From Myxococcales bacterium (GTDB taxonomy: Bacteria; Myxococcota_A; Polyangia; Nannocystales; Nannocystaceae), in the NCBI GenBank assembly GCA_020633335.1, contig JACKDU010000001.1:372001-436000 (forward strand): a stretch of DNA of 64,000 nucleotides, given 5' to 3'. Below are positions 46,686 to 57,206 of the stretch, piece by piece. The notes beneath the pieces were generated by a model. The model was not told the origin of the DNA and searched no databases. It saw only the letters and a list, made by a program, of their open reading frames with translations. A program made the translations under genes and the position numbers. Position 1 is the stretch's first letter, and each line of letters opens with the position of its first letter.

Positions 46686-48305
46686 CTACCCCTTGAGCGC
46701 GGCGAGGAGCGCCGACGGATCCTCGTCGACGGCGACGCGGCGGGTCGCGGGGACCTCGGGGATCTGTGCGCCGTCGCGGCGATCGACGAGGAGCAGCGGC
46801 GTCGAGCCCTCGGCGCAGAGGCGGGCGAGCGCGTGGAGGAGCTCCACCTCGCTCGCCTCGCCCGCGCTCGGGTCGACGATCACCGCCCGCCAGCGGCGCT
46901 CGACCATCGACCAGAGGACCTCGGCGATGCTGTCGAAGAAGACGAGCGGCGCGCTCTGGCTGAGGGCGCGGCGGAGCTCCGCCCGCACCCGCGGGTCGCC
47001 CTTGGCGATCGCGATCGGCTGGCCCTTGGGCGCGGGGTAGGGGGCGCGCGGGAGCCAGACGCTGAAGACGGTCCCGAGCCCGGGCGCGCTCTCGACGGCG
47101 ATCGCCCCGCCCATCCCCTCGCAGAGGCCGCGGGTGATCTGGAGGCCGAGGCCGGTGCCCTCGCGGCTCTGCTTGCCCGCCTCCTGGACCTGCGAGAAGG
47201 GCCGGAAGAGGCGGCGCCGCTGCTCGTCGTTCATGCCGATCCCGGTGTCGACGACGTCGATCCGCGCCCAGCGATCGCCGTCGGCGCTGATCCGCACCCG
47301 GATCTCGCCGTCGTGCGTGTACTTGCAGGCGTTGCTCAGGAGGTTGGCGAGGACCTGGCGGATCCGGACCCCGTCGCCGACGATCGACGCGGCCGCCGCG
47401 TCGACGACCTCGAGGCGGGTCTGGTTGCCGCCGGCGTGGGCGAGCGGCCGCAGGCCGTCGAGGGTCGCCCCGGCGAGCGCCCCGAGATCGATCGGCTCCG
47501 CGTTGAAGCGGAACTCGCCCGACTCGAGGTGCGCGAGGTCGAGGATGTCGTTGACCAGGCCGAGCATGAATTGGCCAGCGTCGCCGATCTTCTCGGCGAT
47601 CTCCTGGCGCTCGTCGTCGGCGATCGGCTCGTCCTCGCGGAGGTACTCCGAGAAGCCGAGGATCGCGTTGAGCGGGGTCCGGAGGTCGTGGATCACCCGG
47701 GCGAGGAAGGCACGGTGCTCGGCGCTCGCGTCGGCCTTGACGGCGTCGTCGGCCGCCGATTCGCGGCTCCTCGAGGCGCCCTCGGCCTTGAGGAGCTCGC
47801 GGGCGAGGGACGAGGCGGCGTGGCGGAGCTCGAGGAGATCGATCACCTGGCGCCCGAGGGTGCGGAGCGCCCGGAGCTGGGTCTGCGTGAGCTGCTTCGG
47901 GATCCGATCGATCACGCAGAGGGTGCCGATCCGGTGGCCGTCGTTGGTCACCAGCGGGGCCCCAGCGTAGAAGCGGATGTCCGGGGCGCCGGTGACCAGC
48001 GGGTTGTCGGCGAAGCGCGGGTCCTCGAGGGCGTTCGGCACCTCCATCACCGCGTCGTCGAGGATCGCGTGGGCGCAGAAGGCGAGCTCACGCGGGGTCT
48101 CGAGCGCGTCGATGCCGACCCGCGACTTGAACCACTGGCGGTCCCGGTCGACCAGGCTGACGAGGGCGATCGGGGTCCCGCAGATCTCGGCCGCGAGCGC
48201 GGTCAGCTCGTCGAAGGACTCCTCCGGCGCGGTGTCGAGGATCGCATAGCGGGCCAGGGCCCGGAGGCGCTGGTGCTCGTCATCGGGGATCGGCGGGGCT
48301 TGCAT
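46686..48305 (-). CDS. GAF-domain histidine kinase with C-terminal receiver-like region
   Basis: A 539-residue cytoplasmic kinase. The GAF domain (about 10-170) has FDELTALAAEICGTPIALVSLVDRDRQWFKSRVGID, ETPRELAFCAHAI and FYAGAPLVTNDGHRIGTLCVID, typical of myxobacterial GAF kinases. The H-box is VIHDLRTPLNAILGF. The ATPase domain has LANLLSNACKYTHDG, VDTGIGM, LFRPFSQ and EGTGLGLQI. The last about 110 residues (PIAIAKGDPRVRAELRRALSQSAPLVFFDSIAEVLW to AVIVDPSAGEAS) look like a receiver domain, but the phospho-Asp context is not canonical. No membrane segment is seen. Confidence 0.88.
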   Translation of the reverse strand: MQAPPIPDDEHQRLRALARYAILDTAPEESFDELTALAAEICGTPIALVSLVDRDRQWFKSRVGIDALETPRELAFCAHAILDDAVMEVPNALEDPRFADNPLVTGAPDIRFYAGAPLVTNDGHRIGTLCVIDRIPKQLTQTQLRALRTLGRQVIDLLELRHAASSLARELLKAEGASRSRESAADDAVKADASAEHRAFLARVIHDLRTPLNAILGFSEYLREDEPIADDERQEIAEKIGDAGQFMLGLVNDILDLAHLESGEFRFNAEPIDLGALAGATLDGLRPLAHAGGNQTRLEVVDAAAASIVGDGVRIRQVLANLLSNACKYTHDGEIRVRISADGDRWARIDVVDTGIGMNDEQRRRLFRPFSQVQEAGKQSREGTGLGLQITRGLCEGMGGAIAVESAPGLGTVFSVWLPRAPYPAPKGQPIAIAKGDPRVRAELRRALSQSAPLVFFDSIAEVLWSMVERRWRAVIVDPSAGEASEVELLHALARLCAEGSTPLLLVDRRDGAQIPEVPATRRVAVDEDPSALLAALKG

Positions 48306-48401
48306 CGCGCGTCCTGGCTATCGTGGCAGACGCTTGTCCCCACGGAAGGTCCCCGCGGGCGGCTGTCGGCGGATGTGGACCCTGCGGTGACGTCCGCAGC
48401 C

Positions 48402-49580
48402 TCAGGCGCGTCGCTGGTAGACGTTGACCCGCAGGTACTCGCCCTCGACGTGCCCGGGGAGCACCGGGTGATCGGCGCCGGGCCCGAGGGCGAGGAGGCG
48501 GGTCCAGAGCGCCGACGAGGCGCCCGTGAGCGCCTGATCGAGGTGCTCGCGCCCGAGGTGGTGGGAGCACGAGCAGATCACCAGGAAGCCGTCGTCGGCG
48601 AGGCGCGGGATCACGCGCGCGAGGCAGGCGCGGAGGGCCTTGAGCGCGCGGCCGAGGTCACGCGGCGAGCTCGCGATCTTCGGCGGGTCGACGACGATCG
48701 TCCCGAAGGGCCCGGCGAGCTGGGGATCGTCGAGCTCGCCGAAGAGGTCGGCGCGGACCCAGGCGCAGCGCTCGGCGACGCCGTTGCGCGCCGCGTTGGC
48801 GGCCGCGAGGGCGAGGGCCGGCGCGCTCTGATCGACGCCGACCGCGGTGACGCCGGCCGCGGCCGCGTGGATCGCGAAGCCGCCGACGTGGGTGCCGAGG
48901 TCGAGGAGGGGCCCGCCGTGGCCGGCCGCGAGCTCGGCGATCCGCCGCCGGTTCTCCCGCTGGTCGAAGTAGGCGCCGGTCTTCTGGCTCGGCGGCGCCG
49001 GGACCTCGAAGTCGATCCCGTGCTCGGCGAAGGCGAGGCGCTCGATCCCCGCGGCGATCACCGGCTCGGGGACGAAGCCCTCGCGCTCGGCCGCGCTCTG
49101 CGGGTGGATGACGAAGATGTCTCCGGGGGCATGTTCTTTGAGCCACGCGACGATCGCCCCCTGGCGGGCGGCCATCGCCGCGGTCGTGATCTGGAGGACC
49201 CGCACCGGGCCGTAGCGATCGATCACCAGGCCGGGGAGGCCGTCGCCCTCGGAGTTGACCTCGCGGACGCCGCTGGTCCCCTGGCGCTCGAGGCCGAGCG
49301 CCGCCCGGGCGCGGAGGGCGGCCGCGAGCCGGGCCTCGAGCCAGCCCTCCGGCGGCGCCTCGCTGCCGAAGGTGAGGAGGCGGACCGTGAGCTCGGACTC
49401 GGGCCCGTAGAGGCCCCAGCCCCGGACCTCGCCGCGGTGGTCGACGACGCAGGCGAGGCTCGCCGGGTCCGGCGGCCCGAGGGTCCGGGCGATCCAGCGG
49501 CGGCGGATCCACGGGCCCTCGGCCGGGCCGTGGCGGCTGTGCTCGCGGCGGAGCTCGATACGGACTGACACGCGCGGCAT
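48402..49580 (-). CDS. rlmI: 23S rRNA m5C1962-type methyltransferase (RlmI family)
   Basis: A 392-residue protein. The N-terminal region is PUA-like. The linker holds NSEGDGLPGLVIDRYGPVRVLQITTAAM, a clear RlmI signature. The SAM-binding Rossmann domain follows: KTGAYFDQRENRRRI, LDLGTHVGGFAIHAAAAG, GVDQSAPALALA, VRADLFGEL and IVVDPPKIASS, with the catalytic Cys in VICSCSHHLG. The family methylates cytosine 1962 of 23S rRNA. The frame starts at ATG 49580; GTG at 49571 (residue 4) is an alternative, because TACGAT at 49579-49584 ends 7 nt before that GTG. Confidence 0.9.
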   Translation of the reverse strand: MPRVSVRIELRREHSRHGPAEGPWIRRRWIARTLGPPDPASLACVVDHRGEVRGWGLYGPESELTVRLLTFGSEAPPEGWLEARLAAALRARAALGLERQGTSGVREVNSEGDGLPGLVIDRYGPVRVLQITTAAMAARQGAIVAWLKEHAPGDIFVIHPQSAAEREGFVPEPVIAAGIERLAFAEHGIDFEVPAPPSQKTGAYFDQRENRRRIAELAAGHGGPLLDLGTHVGGFAIHAAAAGVTAVGVDQSAPALALAAANAARNGVAERCAWVRADLFGELDDPQLAGPFGTIVVDPPKIASSPRDLGRALKALRACLARVIPRLADDGFLVICSCSHHLGREHLDQALTGASSALWTRLLALGPGADHPVLPGHVEGEYLRVNVYQRRA

Positions 49581-49604
49581 CGTACCTGCCCGCGGGCGAT
49601 CTGC

Positions 49605-49610
49605 TATCGT
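49605..49610 (+). promoter_or_regulatory. putative -10 box TATCGT near 49617
   Basis: TATCGT ends 6 nt before a GTG at 49617. That GTG opens a frame different from the outer-membrane protein frame below, suggesting a broken start region. Confidence 0.4.
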
Positions 49611-49777
49611 CCCGCCGTGCCTGCGCCGAGCCCGCTCTCTGGCCCTCGCCGCCCGCCGGGGCCCGCTGCGCCCGCGTCTGCGGGCCTGGGCCCCGCCGCG
49701 CGGTCGTCCGGGCCGCCCGCCGTGGGGCGCTCGGGGCCGGGATCGCGCTCGCGCTCGCGCTCACCCCGGCGCGGTCC

Positions 49778-50431
49778 ATGGCGGCCGCGCGCCGGGGCAA
49801 CGAGGTCCTCGATCGCGCGGTGACGACCCCGGTCCTCGGGGTCGCCGCGGCCGCCCGCATGGGCGTCCTCGTCGGCAACGGCGGCGCGGTGATCCAGCCG
49901 CCCCTCGGCTTCGGCTTCGGCTTCGATCTCCGCTACCACGCCCTGGCGATCGCCGGCGCCCGCCTCGGCCTCCAATTCACCGCGGGACACGACCGCTACC
50001 CGGGCCGCAACACCTTCCCCGAGGCCCAGGCCGACGGGACGATCAAGGAGATCCCCCGCTACACGATCCTCGGCCACACCGACCTCACCCTCGGGCCCTC
50101 GCTGCAGGTGCCGCTGCGGGTCTTGTTCCTCGAGGGCGGGGTGAGCGGCGGCCTGGCGATCTCGTCGTTTCGCCGGCCCCGGAGCCTCGACCCGCTGGCG
50201 GACGAGCACGTGGTCGGCTACCAGCCGATGATCCGCGGCGATCTCGCGGTCGCCGTGCCGATCCGCAAGAACCAGGGGATCCGCGTCGGCGCCGACGTCG
50301 TCAAGATCTTCGCCACCGACAAGAAGACGTGGATCGTCGCCGACCCCCAGGCGCCCGAGGGGACCGCGCCTGACACCGCGATCTTCGACCTCTACCTCGA
50401 CGTCGTCGTGGCCTACCAGATGTGGTTCTGA
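49778..50431 (+). CDS. outer-membrane beta-barrel-like protein
   Basis: 217 residues from ATG 49778. Alternating hydrophobic strands (AAAARMGVLVGNGGAVIQPPLGFGFGFDLRYHALAIAGARLGLQFTAGHDRY, LTLGPSLQVPLRVLFLEGGVSGGLAIS) end in FDLYLDVVVAYQMWF, with a terminal Phe as in outer-membrane barrels. The residues just before the ATG in the same frame (ALGAGIALALALTPARS) look like a signal peptide, yet no start codon precedes them in frame. A GTG at 49617 with a well-placed -10 box lies in another frame, so the true gene may start at 49617 and contain a one-base break in the GC-rich stretch between. Confidence 0.65.
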   Translation: MAAARRGNEVLDRAVTTPVLGVAAAARMGVLVGNGGAVIQPPLGFGFGFDLRYHALAIAGARLGLQFTAGHDRYPGRNTFPEAQADGTIKEIPRYTILGHTDLTLGPSLQVPLRVLFLEGGVSGGLAISSFRRPRSLDPLADEHVVGYQPMIRGDLAVAVPIRKNQGIRVGADVVKIFATDKKTWIVADPQAPEGTAPDTAIFDLYLDVVVAYQMWF

Positions 50432-50449
50432 TCTGATATTCGCGGGGCC

Positions 50450-52087
<1,638 letters not shown>

Positions 52088-52234
52088 TCGCCCGCCGGCC
52101 GGATCCCGGGGCGTCGGGGACGCCCGAGGGGCGGCCTCGCGCCGTCGCCGTCGCCGTCGCCCTGCGCCCCCAACCTCCCGTGCCTGGCTCGCAGGGCCTC
52201 CGCCCGCGGCCCGCGCGGGCGGGCCGGCCGACGG

Positions 52235-52263
52235 TTCACGGCGCCCGCGCTCTTTGCTACTGT
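52235..52263 (+). promoter_or_regulatory. putative sigma70-type promoter for lipoprotein gene at 52291
   Basis: TTCACG (52235-52240), a 17-bp spacer and TACTGT (52258-52263) lie 27 nt before the ATG. The leader contains AAGGAG at normal spacing, so this gene has a conventional leader, unlike many neighbours. Confidence 0.45.
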
Positions 52264-52290
52264 GCGCGCCAACTCAAGGAGAGCCCGCCG

Positions 52291-52971
52291 ATGTCCATGT
52301 CCCGTCCCGCCGCTGCCCCCTCCCTCCTGGTCCTTGCCCTGGCCACGGCCGCGATGGCCAGCGCCGGGTGTGGCGACAAGGGCGGCTACCGCGGCGGCTC
52401 GAAGTCGCCGGCGCTGAAGTGGCTCGAGTCGCCGAAGAGCGGCAGCCAGGAGGGCAACTTCCTCAAGATCCCGAGCCTCGGCGCCCAGCTCGAGCTCCCC
52501 GAGACCCGCTACGTCTTCAAGGAGTGCACCGAGCCCTCCCACTCCCCCGAGGGCCCGAACAAGTGGGTGCCGGTCTTCCGCTGCGCGAGCGAGGGCTACA
52601 GCGGCGGCGGCGACGAGCTCGCCGAGGACAGCGGCGACGAGGTGGCGATGACCTTCTACCTCGCCCGCAAGGAGCGGCCGATCGACGAGCGCTCGGTCGC
52701 CTACTGGGAGAACGAGCTCCGCGGCAAGGGCTACGTGATCAACGAGATCGCCTACAACGACTCGTACCACGACAAGCGCGGGATCTACTTCAAGTACCAG
52801 TCGGTCGACGAGAACAACACCCCGGTGCGCGAGATCATCGAGTTCATGTTCCCGTACCAGGACGTCGTCTTCATCGCCCACATGGACTACCCCTTCGGCG
52901 ACACGCGGAGCGTCAACACCGACTGGTCGGCGATCATGTGGTACTTCAACTTCACGATGCCCGGCGCCTAG
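52291..52971 (+). CDS. lipoprotein of unknown function
   Basis: A 226-residue lipoprotein: signal peptide MSMSRPAAAPSLLVLALATA with lipobox ASAGC. The mature domain is a single ordered unit (LGAQLELPETRYVFKECTEP, VAMTFYLARKERPIDERSVAYWENELRGKGYVINEIAY, EIIEFMFPYQDVVFIAHMDYPFGDTRSVNTDWSAIMWYFNFTMPG). Two cysteines (KECTEP, FRCASE) may pair. No family known to me. AAGGAG lies 10 nt before the ATG, one of the best ribosome-binding sites in the window. Confidence 0.78.
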   Translation: MSMSRPAAAPSLLVLALATAAMASAGCGDKGGYRGGSKSPALKWLESPKSGSQEGNFLKIPSLGAQLELPETRYVFKECTEPSHSPEGPNKWVPVFRCASEGYSGGGDELAEDSGDEVAMTFYLARKERPIDERSVAYWENELRGKGYVINEIAYNDSYHDKRGIYFKYQSVDENNTPVREIIEFMFPYQDVVFIAHMDYPFGDTRSVNTDWSAIMWYFNFTMPGA

Positions 52972-53142
52972 GCGGCCCGGGCAGGTCGCGGCCGAGGGGC
53001 CGCCGAGTCGAGGGAGGACGAGGGGGTGGCCCTCGCCCTCCCTCGGTGTTTCTGCCCGGTCGGAGGTCGCAGGGCCGGGCGGATCCGCGCGGGCGAGCGC
53101 CGCCGATTGCGGCCCGTCGGCGGATCGGCTACCGAGGAAGAT

Positions 53143-54177
53143 GTGACGCGCTGGCCTAGGATCCCCCTCGTTGTTGCTCGTCGACGCGCCAGCGGCCTCG
53201 CCCTCGCGCCCCTCGCCCTCCTCCTCGTGGCCGCCTGCAACGGCGACGACGGCGACACCCGCGGCGAGGGCTCGTCGATCTCGGCGACCGGCGTCTCGTC
53301 GGCGTCGGCCACCGTGACGGTGAGCACGACCGCCGGCTCGATGAGCGCGAGCGCGGGCTCGAGCAGCGACGGCGGCTCGGGCACGGGGGACGCGAGCAGC
53401 GGGACGAGCGGCGGGCTGACGATGTCGACGAGCGACGGGAGCTCGACCGGCGAGAGCAGCGGCGACGTGACGACGGGCGACGTGACGGCGACGACGACGA
53501 CGACGACGACGACCGGCGACACCACCGACAGCGGCGGGACGACGACCGGCGGCGGCGAGTGCAAGACGCTGCTGCAGATGAAGATCCGCGACTTCCAGTC
53601 GAGCCACCCCGACTTCGAGAGCTACACCGGCGACACCGCCTACGTCGGCCTGGTCAAGGAGGACCTCGGCAACGACAACAAGCCGGTCTACGCCAACGCC
53701 GGGCCGACGCCGCAGACCTCGGGGCCCACGTACTTCGCCCAGTGGTACAACGACGTGCCGGACGTGAACCTGCCCTTTGAGTTCGAGATCGAGCTCACCG
53801 AGTCAATGCCCGGCATCTACACCTACAACAACTCGGCGTTCTATCCGATCGACGGGCAGGGCTGGGGGCAGGAGGGGTGGCCGCACAACTACCTCTTCAC
53901 CACCGAGATCCACGCGACGTTCCAGTACAAGGGCGGCGAGGTCTTCACCTTCACGGGCGACGATGATCTCTGGGCCTTCATCAACGGCAAGCTGGCGATC
54001 GACCTCGGCGGCCTCCACCCGCCGCTCTCGAAGAGCGTCGATCTCGACCAGATGGCGGGCTACCTCGGGATCACCAAGGGGGGCACCTTCGCGATGGACA
54101 TCTTCCACGCGGAGCGCCACACCGACCAGTCGAACTTCCGGATCGACACGACGATCCAGTGCTTCATCCCGCAGTGA
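53143..54177 (+). CDS. fibro-slime domain lipoprotein
   Basis: 344 residues from GTG 53143. Signal peptide with lipobox VAAC (Cys32), then about 105 residues of Ser/Thr/Gly/Asp linker including a run of eight Thr codons. The C-terminal about 200 residues match the PA14-related fibro-slime domain: LQMKIRDFQSSHPDFESY, YFAQWYNDVPDVNLPF, HATFQYKGGEVFTFTGDDDLWAFINGKLAIDLGG and GYLGITKGGTFAMDIFHAERHTDQSNFRI. This domain occurs in secreted adhesive proteins of slime moulds and myxobacteria. The start follows GAGGAAG by a few bases; residues encoded further upstream in the open frame are Arg-rich and unlikely to be real. Confidence 0.85.
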   Translation: MTRWPRIPLVVARRRASGLALAPLALLLVAACNGDDGDTRGEGSSISATGVSSASATVTVSTTAGSMSASAGSSSDGGSGTGDASSGTSGGLTMSTSDGSSTGESSGDVTTGDVTATTTTTTTTGDTTDSGGTTTGGGECKTLLQMKIRDFQSSHPDFESYTGDTAYVGLVKEDLGNDNKPVYANAGPTPQTSGPTYFAQWYNDVPDVNLPFEFEIELTESMPGIYTYNNSAFYPIDGQGWGQEGWPHNYLFTTEIHATFQYKGGEVFTFTGDDDLWAFINGKLAIDLGGLHPPLSKSVDLDQMAGYLGITKGGTFAMDIFHAERHTDQSNFRIDTTIQCFIPQ

Positions 54178-54286
54178 GCGTGTGGGCCGCGTGTGGGCCG
54201 CACTGAGCGCGTGGTCGCAGTGAGCGTGGGGGCCGCACTGAGCATGCGGCCGTGTGGCCGCGACGATCGTGGACCCGCAGTGATCG
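54171..54286. repeat. degenerate short repeats after fibro-slime gene
   Basis: gcagtgagcg or gcactgagcg recurs at 54171, 54200, 54217 and 54235 (last base changed), with a weaker copy near 54277, separated by gtgggggccgc-like spacers. The first copy contains the stop codon of the fibro-slime gene. Confidence 0.6.
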
Positions 54287-54412
54287 CGCGAGCGCGGCGA
54301 TCCGGGCGATCGAAATTTCGCCGAAGGCGGCGCGATGCGCAGCGGAGGGCGCCTTGACTCCCATGGTCACAGGGGTATTTTGGGATGTCGACAAGGGCAA
54401 TCACCCGGTTAA

Positions 54413-54745
54413 ATGCCGAGTTTTGAACGTCTGCTCGCGCTCCGATTCAGCTGGATCCTCGTCCGGCTGGGCGTGATCGTGGGCCTGACGCTGAGCCTCG
54501 CCCTGCCGGCCGCGTCGGCCCTCAAGGACGACGCGAAGGACCTCCTCGGCGAGGTCGAAGATTCCAAGGTCGAGCCCGAGAAGGAGAAGGACGCCGAGCC
54601 GATCGGCCCGCTCGTCCTCCCGGGATCGACCACGCTCCGCCTCGTCGATCGCCTGAGGATCGTCGACGCGCCGAGCGGTCCGGGCGCCCAGGCGATCACC
54701 GCCCGACGGCGCGATCACAGCGCCCGCGGTCCGCCGCTCGCCTGA
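54413..54745 (+). CDS. small exported protein
   Basis: A 110-residue protein with a good signal peptide (FSWILVRLGVIVGLTLSLALPAASA) and a short charged mature part (KDDAKDLLGEVEDSKVEPEKEKDAEPIGPLV). The last 40 residues look less protein-like. AT-rich sequence (gtattttggg) lies about 30 nt upstream and may be its promoter. No family known. Confidence 0.45.
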   Translation: MPSFERLLALRFSWILVRLGVIVGLTLSLALPAASALKDDAKDLLGEVEDSKVEPEKEKDAEPIGPLVLPGSTTLRLVDRLRIVDAPSGPGAQAITARRRDHSARGPPLA

Positions 54746-54810
54746 GCTCCGCTGCGATCGCCCCGCTGAGCCCCGCCGAGCGCTCGCGGCTGCGATTACG
54801 ACGCGACCCC

Positions 54811-54849
54811 GCGAGCGAAGGCTCGCCTCTCCGCGAGCGAAGGCTCGCC
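54811..54849. repeat. two identical small hairpins in tandem
   Basis: gcgagcgaaggctcgcc occurs at 54811-54827 and 54833-54849. Each copy can fold on itself (gcgagc/gctcgc stem with a 4-nt loop). They lie in the gap before the SulP gene; a terminator for the preceding gene or a small repetitive element is possible. Confidence 0.6.
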
Positions 54850-54972
54850 ATTTGGGCTTCGACCGACGCGCGAGCGCTCGATCGACGCCGAGGCCCGTCA
54901 GGGCGCCACCCGAAAACTCAAGCACGACGACGGCGCGGGCGAGACCAGAAGGGATCGGCTGCGACGGGATTC

Positions 54973-56718
54973 GTGCGTTCTCAGATCGGAAACTTCGACG
55001 TGAACGACTCCTCCTCCGCCCCGCCGGCGGCCGGCAACGGCAACGGCGAGAAGCCGCAGAACGGCATCCCTGGCCTCAAACACTGGCGCTACGACCTCCT
55101 CGCCGGCTTCGTGGTCTCGCTGGTCTCGCTCCCGCTCTCCTCCGGGATAGCGATCGCCTCCGGCGCGCCGCCGGTCTACGGGATCATCTCGTCGGTCATC
55201 GCCGGCCTGGTCTTCCCCTTCGTCAAGGGCTCCTTCGTCACGATCTCCGGGCCGGCGGCCGGCCTCGCGCCCGCGCTCCTGGCGATCATGGCCGCCCTCG
55301 GCGGGGCCGGCGACGCCGACCACGTCGGCCACGGCTACGACCTCCTCCTGGTCGTCATCTTCTGCGTCGGCGTGCTCCAGGTGATCATGGCCCGCCTCAA
55401 GCTCGCGCGCTTCGCGGCGATCTTCCCGGCGAGCGTGGTCGAGGGGATGCTCGGGGCGATCGGCGTCCTCATCCTCGTGAAGGCGCTGCCGCTCTTCCTC
55501 GGCTACCTCGGGCGGGTCCACGCCCACGAGTTCTTCGAGTTCCTCGAGGAGATCCCGGAGTGGGTCGAGCACGGCGACCACCTGGCGGCGGGGATCGGCG
55601 CGGCGTCGCTCGTCGTGATGTTCGCCGCGGCCTCGAAGACCGCGCGGAAGCTCGCGATCTTCCGGGTGATCCCGCCGCATATGTTCGCGGTCGTCGTCGG
55701 GGGGGCCATGGGCGCCGTCCTCGGCCTCGCGGACATGAACCCGGCCTTCCTGATCCAGGTCCCGGCCGACCCCTTCTCCGGGATCCATCCACCTGCATTC
55801 GGGGACATGGTCTCCCACCCCGAGCTCTGGAAGGCGGCGATCATCGGCCTCATCACCCTGACGCTGATCGACGGCGTCGAGTCGCTGGCGACCGCCCAGG
55901 CGATCGACCGGATCGACCCCTTCCACCGGCGCTCCGAGCCCAACAAGGTGCTCCAGGCGATGGGGATCTCGAATGTCCTCTCGAGCCTCGCCGGCGGCCT
56001 CACCGTGATCCCCGGCGGGGTCAAGAGCAAGACCTGCATCGAGGCCGGCGGCCGCACCCTCTGGGCGAACTTCTACAACGCCTTCTTCCTCCTGATCTTC
56101 CTCTTCATCGCCCCGGCGCTGATCGGCCTGATCCCGAAGGCGACCCTCGGCGCGATCCTGGTCTACACCGGCTGGAAGATGGTCCACCCGAGCATCGGCC
56201 GTCACCTCGCCAAGATCGGCATCGAGCAGGTCGCGCTCTACACCCTGACGATCGTCGTCACCCTGGTCACCGACCTCCTGATCGGCGTGATCGTCGGGAC
56301 GATCGCCAAGTACCTCCTGATCGCCACCTACGCCGCCCGGGCGAGCAAGGCCTCGAAGGGGGCGCTGCCCCTCGGCGGGCTCCTCGTCGACGTCTTCCGC
56401 GACCCGGTCGGTCGGGTCGACCAGGACGGGCCGCGGGCGGTCGTCCACATCACCCGGCCGCTGGTCTGCTTCAACGGCTACAAGCTCCACGACGACCTCG
56501 AGCACCTCGACCCGAAGATCACCGAGGTGGTCATCGAGATCGACGACTCGTCGGCGCTGATCGACCACACGGCATGCGAGGCGATGTTCTCGGAGGTCGA
56601 GTCGACCAAGAACCGGACCCTCGAGATCCGGGGGCTCGAGAACATGCATGCCCTCTCCTCACACCGCGAGGCGGTCCGGCTGCAAGACGTGCGCCGCCTC
56701 ACCCGCCGCGCCCGCTAG
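54973..56718 (+). CDS. SulP/SLC26-family anion permease
   Basis: A 581-residue membrane protein with 10 or more helices. Family features: LKHWRYDLLAGFVVSLVSLPLSSGIAIASGAPPVYGIISSVIAGLVFPFVKGSFVTISGPAAGLAPA at the start, LIDGVESLATAQAIDRIDP in mid-protein, and GISNVLSSLAGGLTVIPGGVKSKTCIEAGGRT. The last about 120 residues form a STAS-like domain (HITRPLVCFNGYKLHDDLEHLDPKITEVVIEIDDSSALIDHTACEAM). It may carry sulfate, bicarbonate or other anions. GTG 54973 is used; GTG 55000 with GGAA upstream is equally possible. A UspA gene follows 50 bp downstream and may share the transcript. Confidence 0.9.
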   Translation: MRSQIGNFDVNDSSSAPPAAGNGNGEKPQNGIPGLKHWRYDLLAGFVVSLVSLPLSSGIAIASGAPPVYGIISSVIAGLVFPFVKGSFVTISGPAAGLAPALLAIMAALGGAGDADHVGHGYDLLLVVIFCVGVLQVIMARLKLARFAAIFPASVVEGMLGAIGVLILVKALPLFLGYLGRVHAHEFFEFLEEIPEWVEHGDHLAAGIGAASLVVMFAAASKTARKLAIFRVIPPHMFAVVVGGAMGAVLGLADMNPAFLIQVPADPFSGIHPPAFGDMVSHPELWKAAIIGLITLTLIDGVESLATAQAIDRIDPFHRRSEPNKVLQAMGISNVLSSLAGGLTVIPGGVKSKTCIEAGGRTLWANFYNAFFLLIFLFIAPALIGLIPKATLGAILVYTGWKMVHPSIGRHLAKIGIEQVALYTLTIVVTLVTDLLIGVIVGTIAKYLLIATYAARASKASKGALPLGGLLVDVFRDPVGRVDQDGPRAVVHITRPLVCFNGYKLHDDLEHLDPKITEVVIEIDDSSALIDHTACEAMFSEVESTKNRTLEIRGLENMHALSSHREAVRLQDVRRLTRRAR

Positions 56719-56768
56719 CGGGCGTGGCAACCTAGCCCACAGGACCACCAGAGAGAGCGGAGGCCGCG

Positions 56769-57206
56769 ATGGTCATCGTCGAGAGCATCCTTCACCCGAG
56801 CGACTTCAGCCCCAACTCGACCGAGGCGCTCCGCTACGCGCGGGCGCTCAGCGAGCTCTTCGGCGCCAAGCTCCACATCGTCAACATCGCCGAGTCATCG
56901 CCGTCGGCGCTGACGATGGAGATGGGCAAGCCCAAGGACCACGAGGAGGGCCTGAAGCTGGTCGCCGACGGGATGATGGCCCGTCACCTCGAGGAGCACG
57001 GGATCGACCTCAGTCAGGTCGTCGCGGTCGCGCTCACCGGCGATCCCCACGAGGAGATCGTCGCCTACGCGAAGCGCCACAACATCGGGATGATCGTCAT
57101 GGGCACCCACGGGCGCCGGAAGATCACCCAGATCTTGATGGGCAGCGTCGCCGAGCGGGTGGTCCGCAAGGCGCCCTGCCCGGTGCTCACCGTCCCCGAG
57201 GGCTAG
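56769..57206 (+). CDS. universal stress protein (UspA family)
   Basis: A 145-residue single-domain protein. ESILHPSDFSPNSTEALRYARALSELFGAKLHIVNI opens the fold. The ATP-binding motif GTHGRRKITQILMGSVAERVV (G-x2-G-x9-G-S) is intact, and it ends PCPVLTVPEG. Such proteins often follow SulP-type transporters and are thought to modulate them. GGAGG lies 6 nt before the ATG. Its stop codon overlaps the stop of the convergent gene at 57203. Confidence 0.93.
   Translation: MVIVESILHPSDFSPNSTEALRYARALSELFGAKLHIVNIAESSPSALTMEMGKPKDHEEGLKLVADGMMARHLEEHGIDLSQVVAVALTGDPHEEIVAYAKRHNIGMIVMGTHGRRKITQILMGSVAERVVRKAPCPVLTVPEG

Noticed and set aside
46833..49568. A 911-codon open frame antisense to the GAF kinase and RlmI genes, and similar giants at 311-2845, 36706-38529 and 60413-63382.
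   Set aside because: In DNA this GC-rich, long open frames opposite real genes are expected. Their translations are Arg/Gly/Ala/Asp/Val-rich without domains, whereas the opposite strand carries recognisable motifs.
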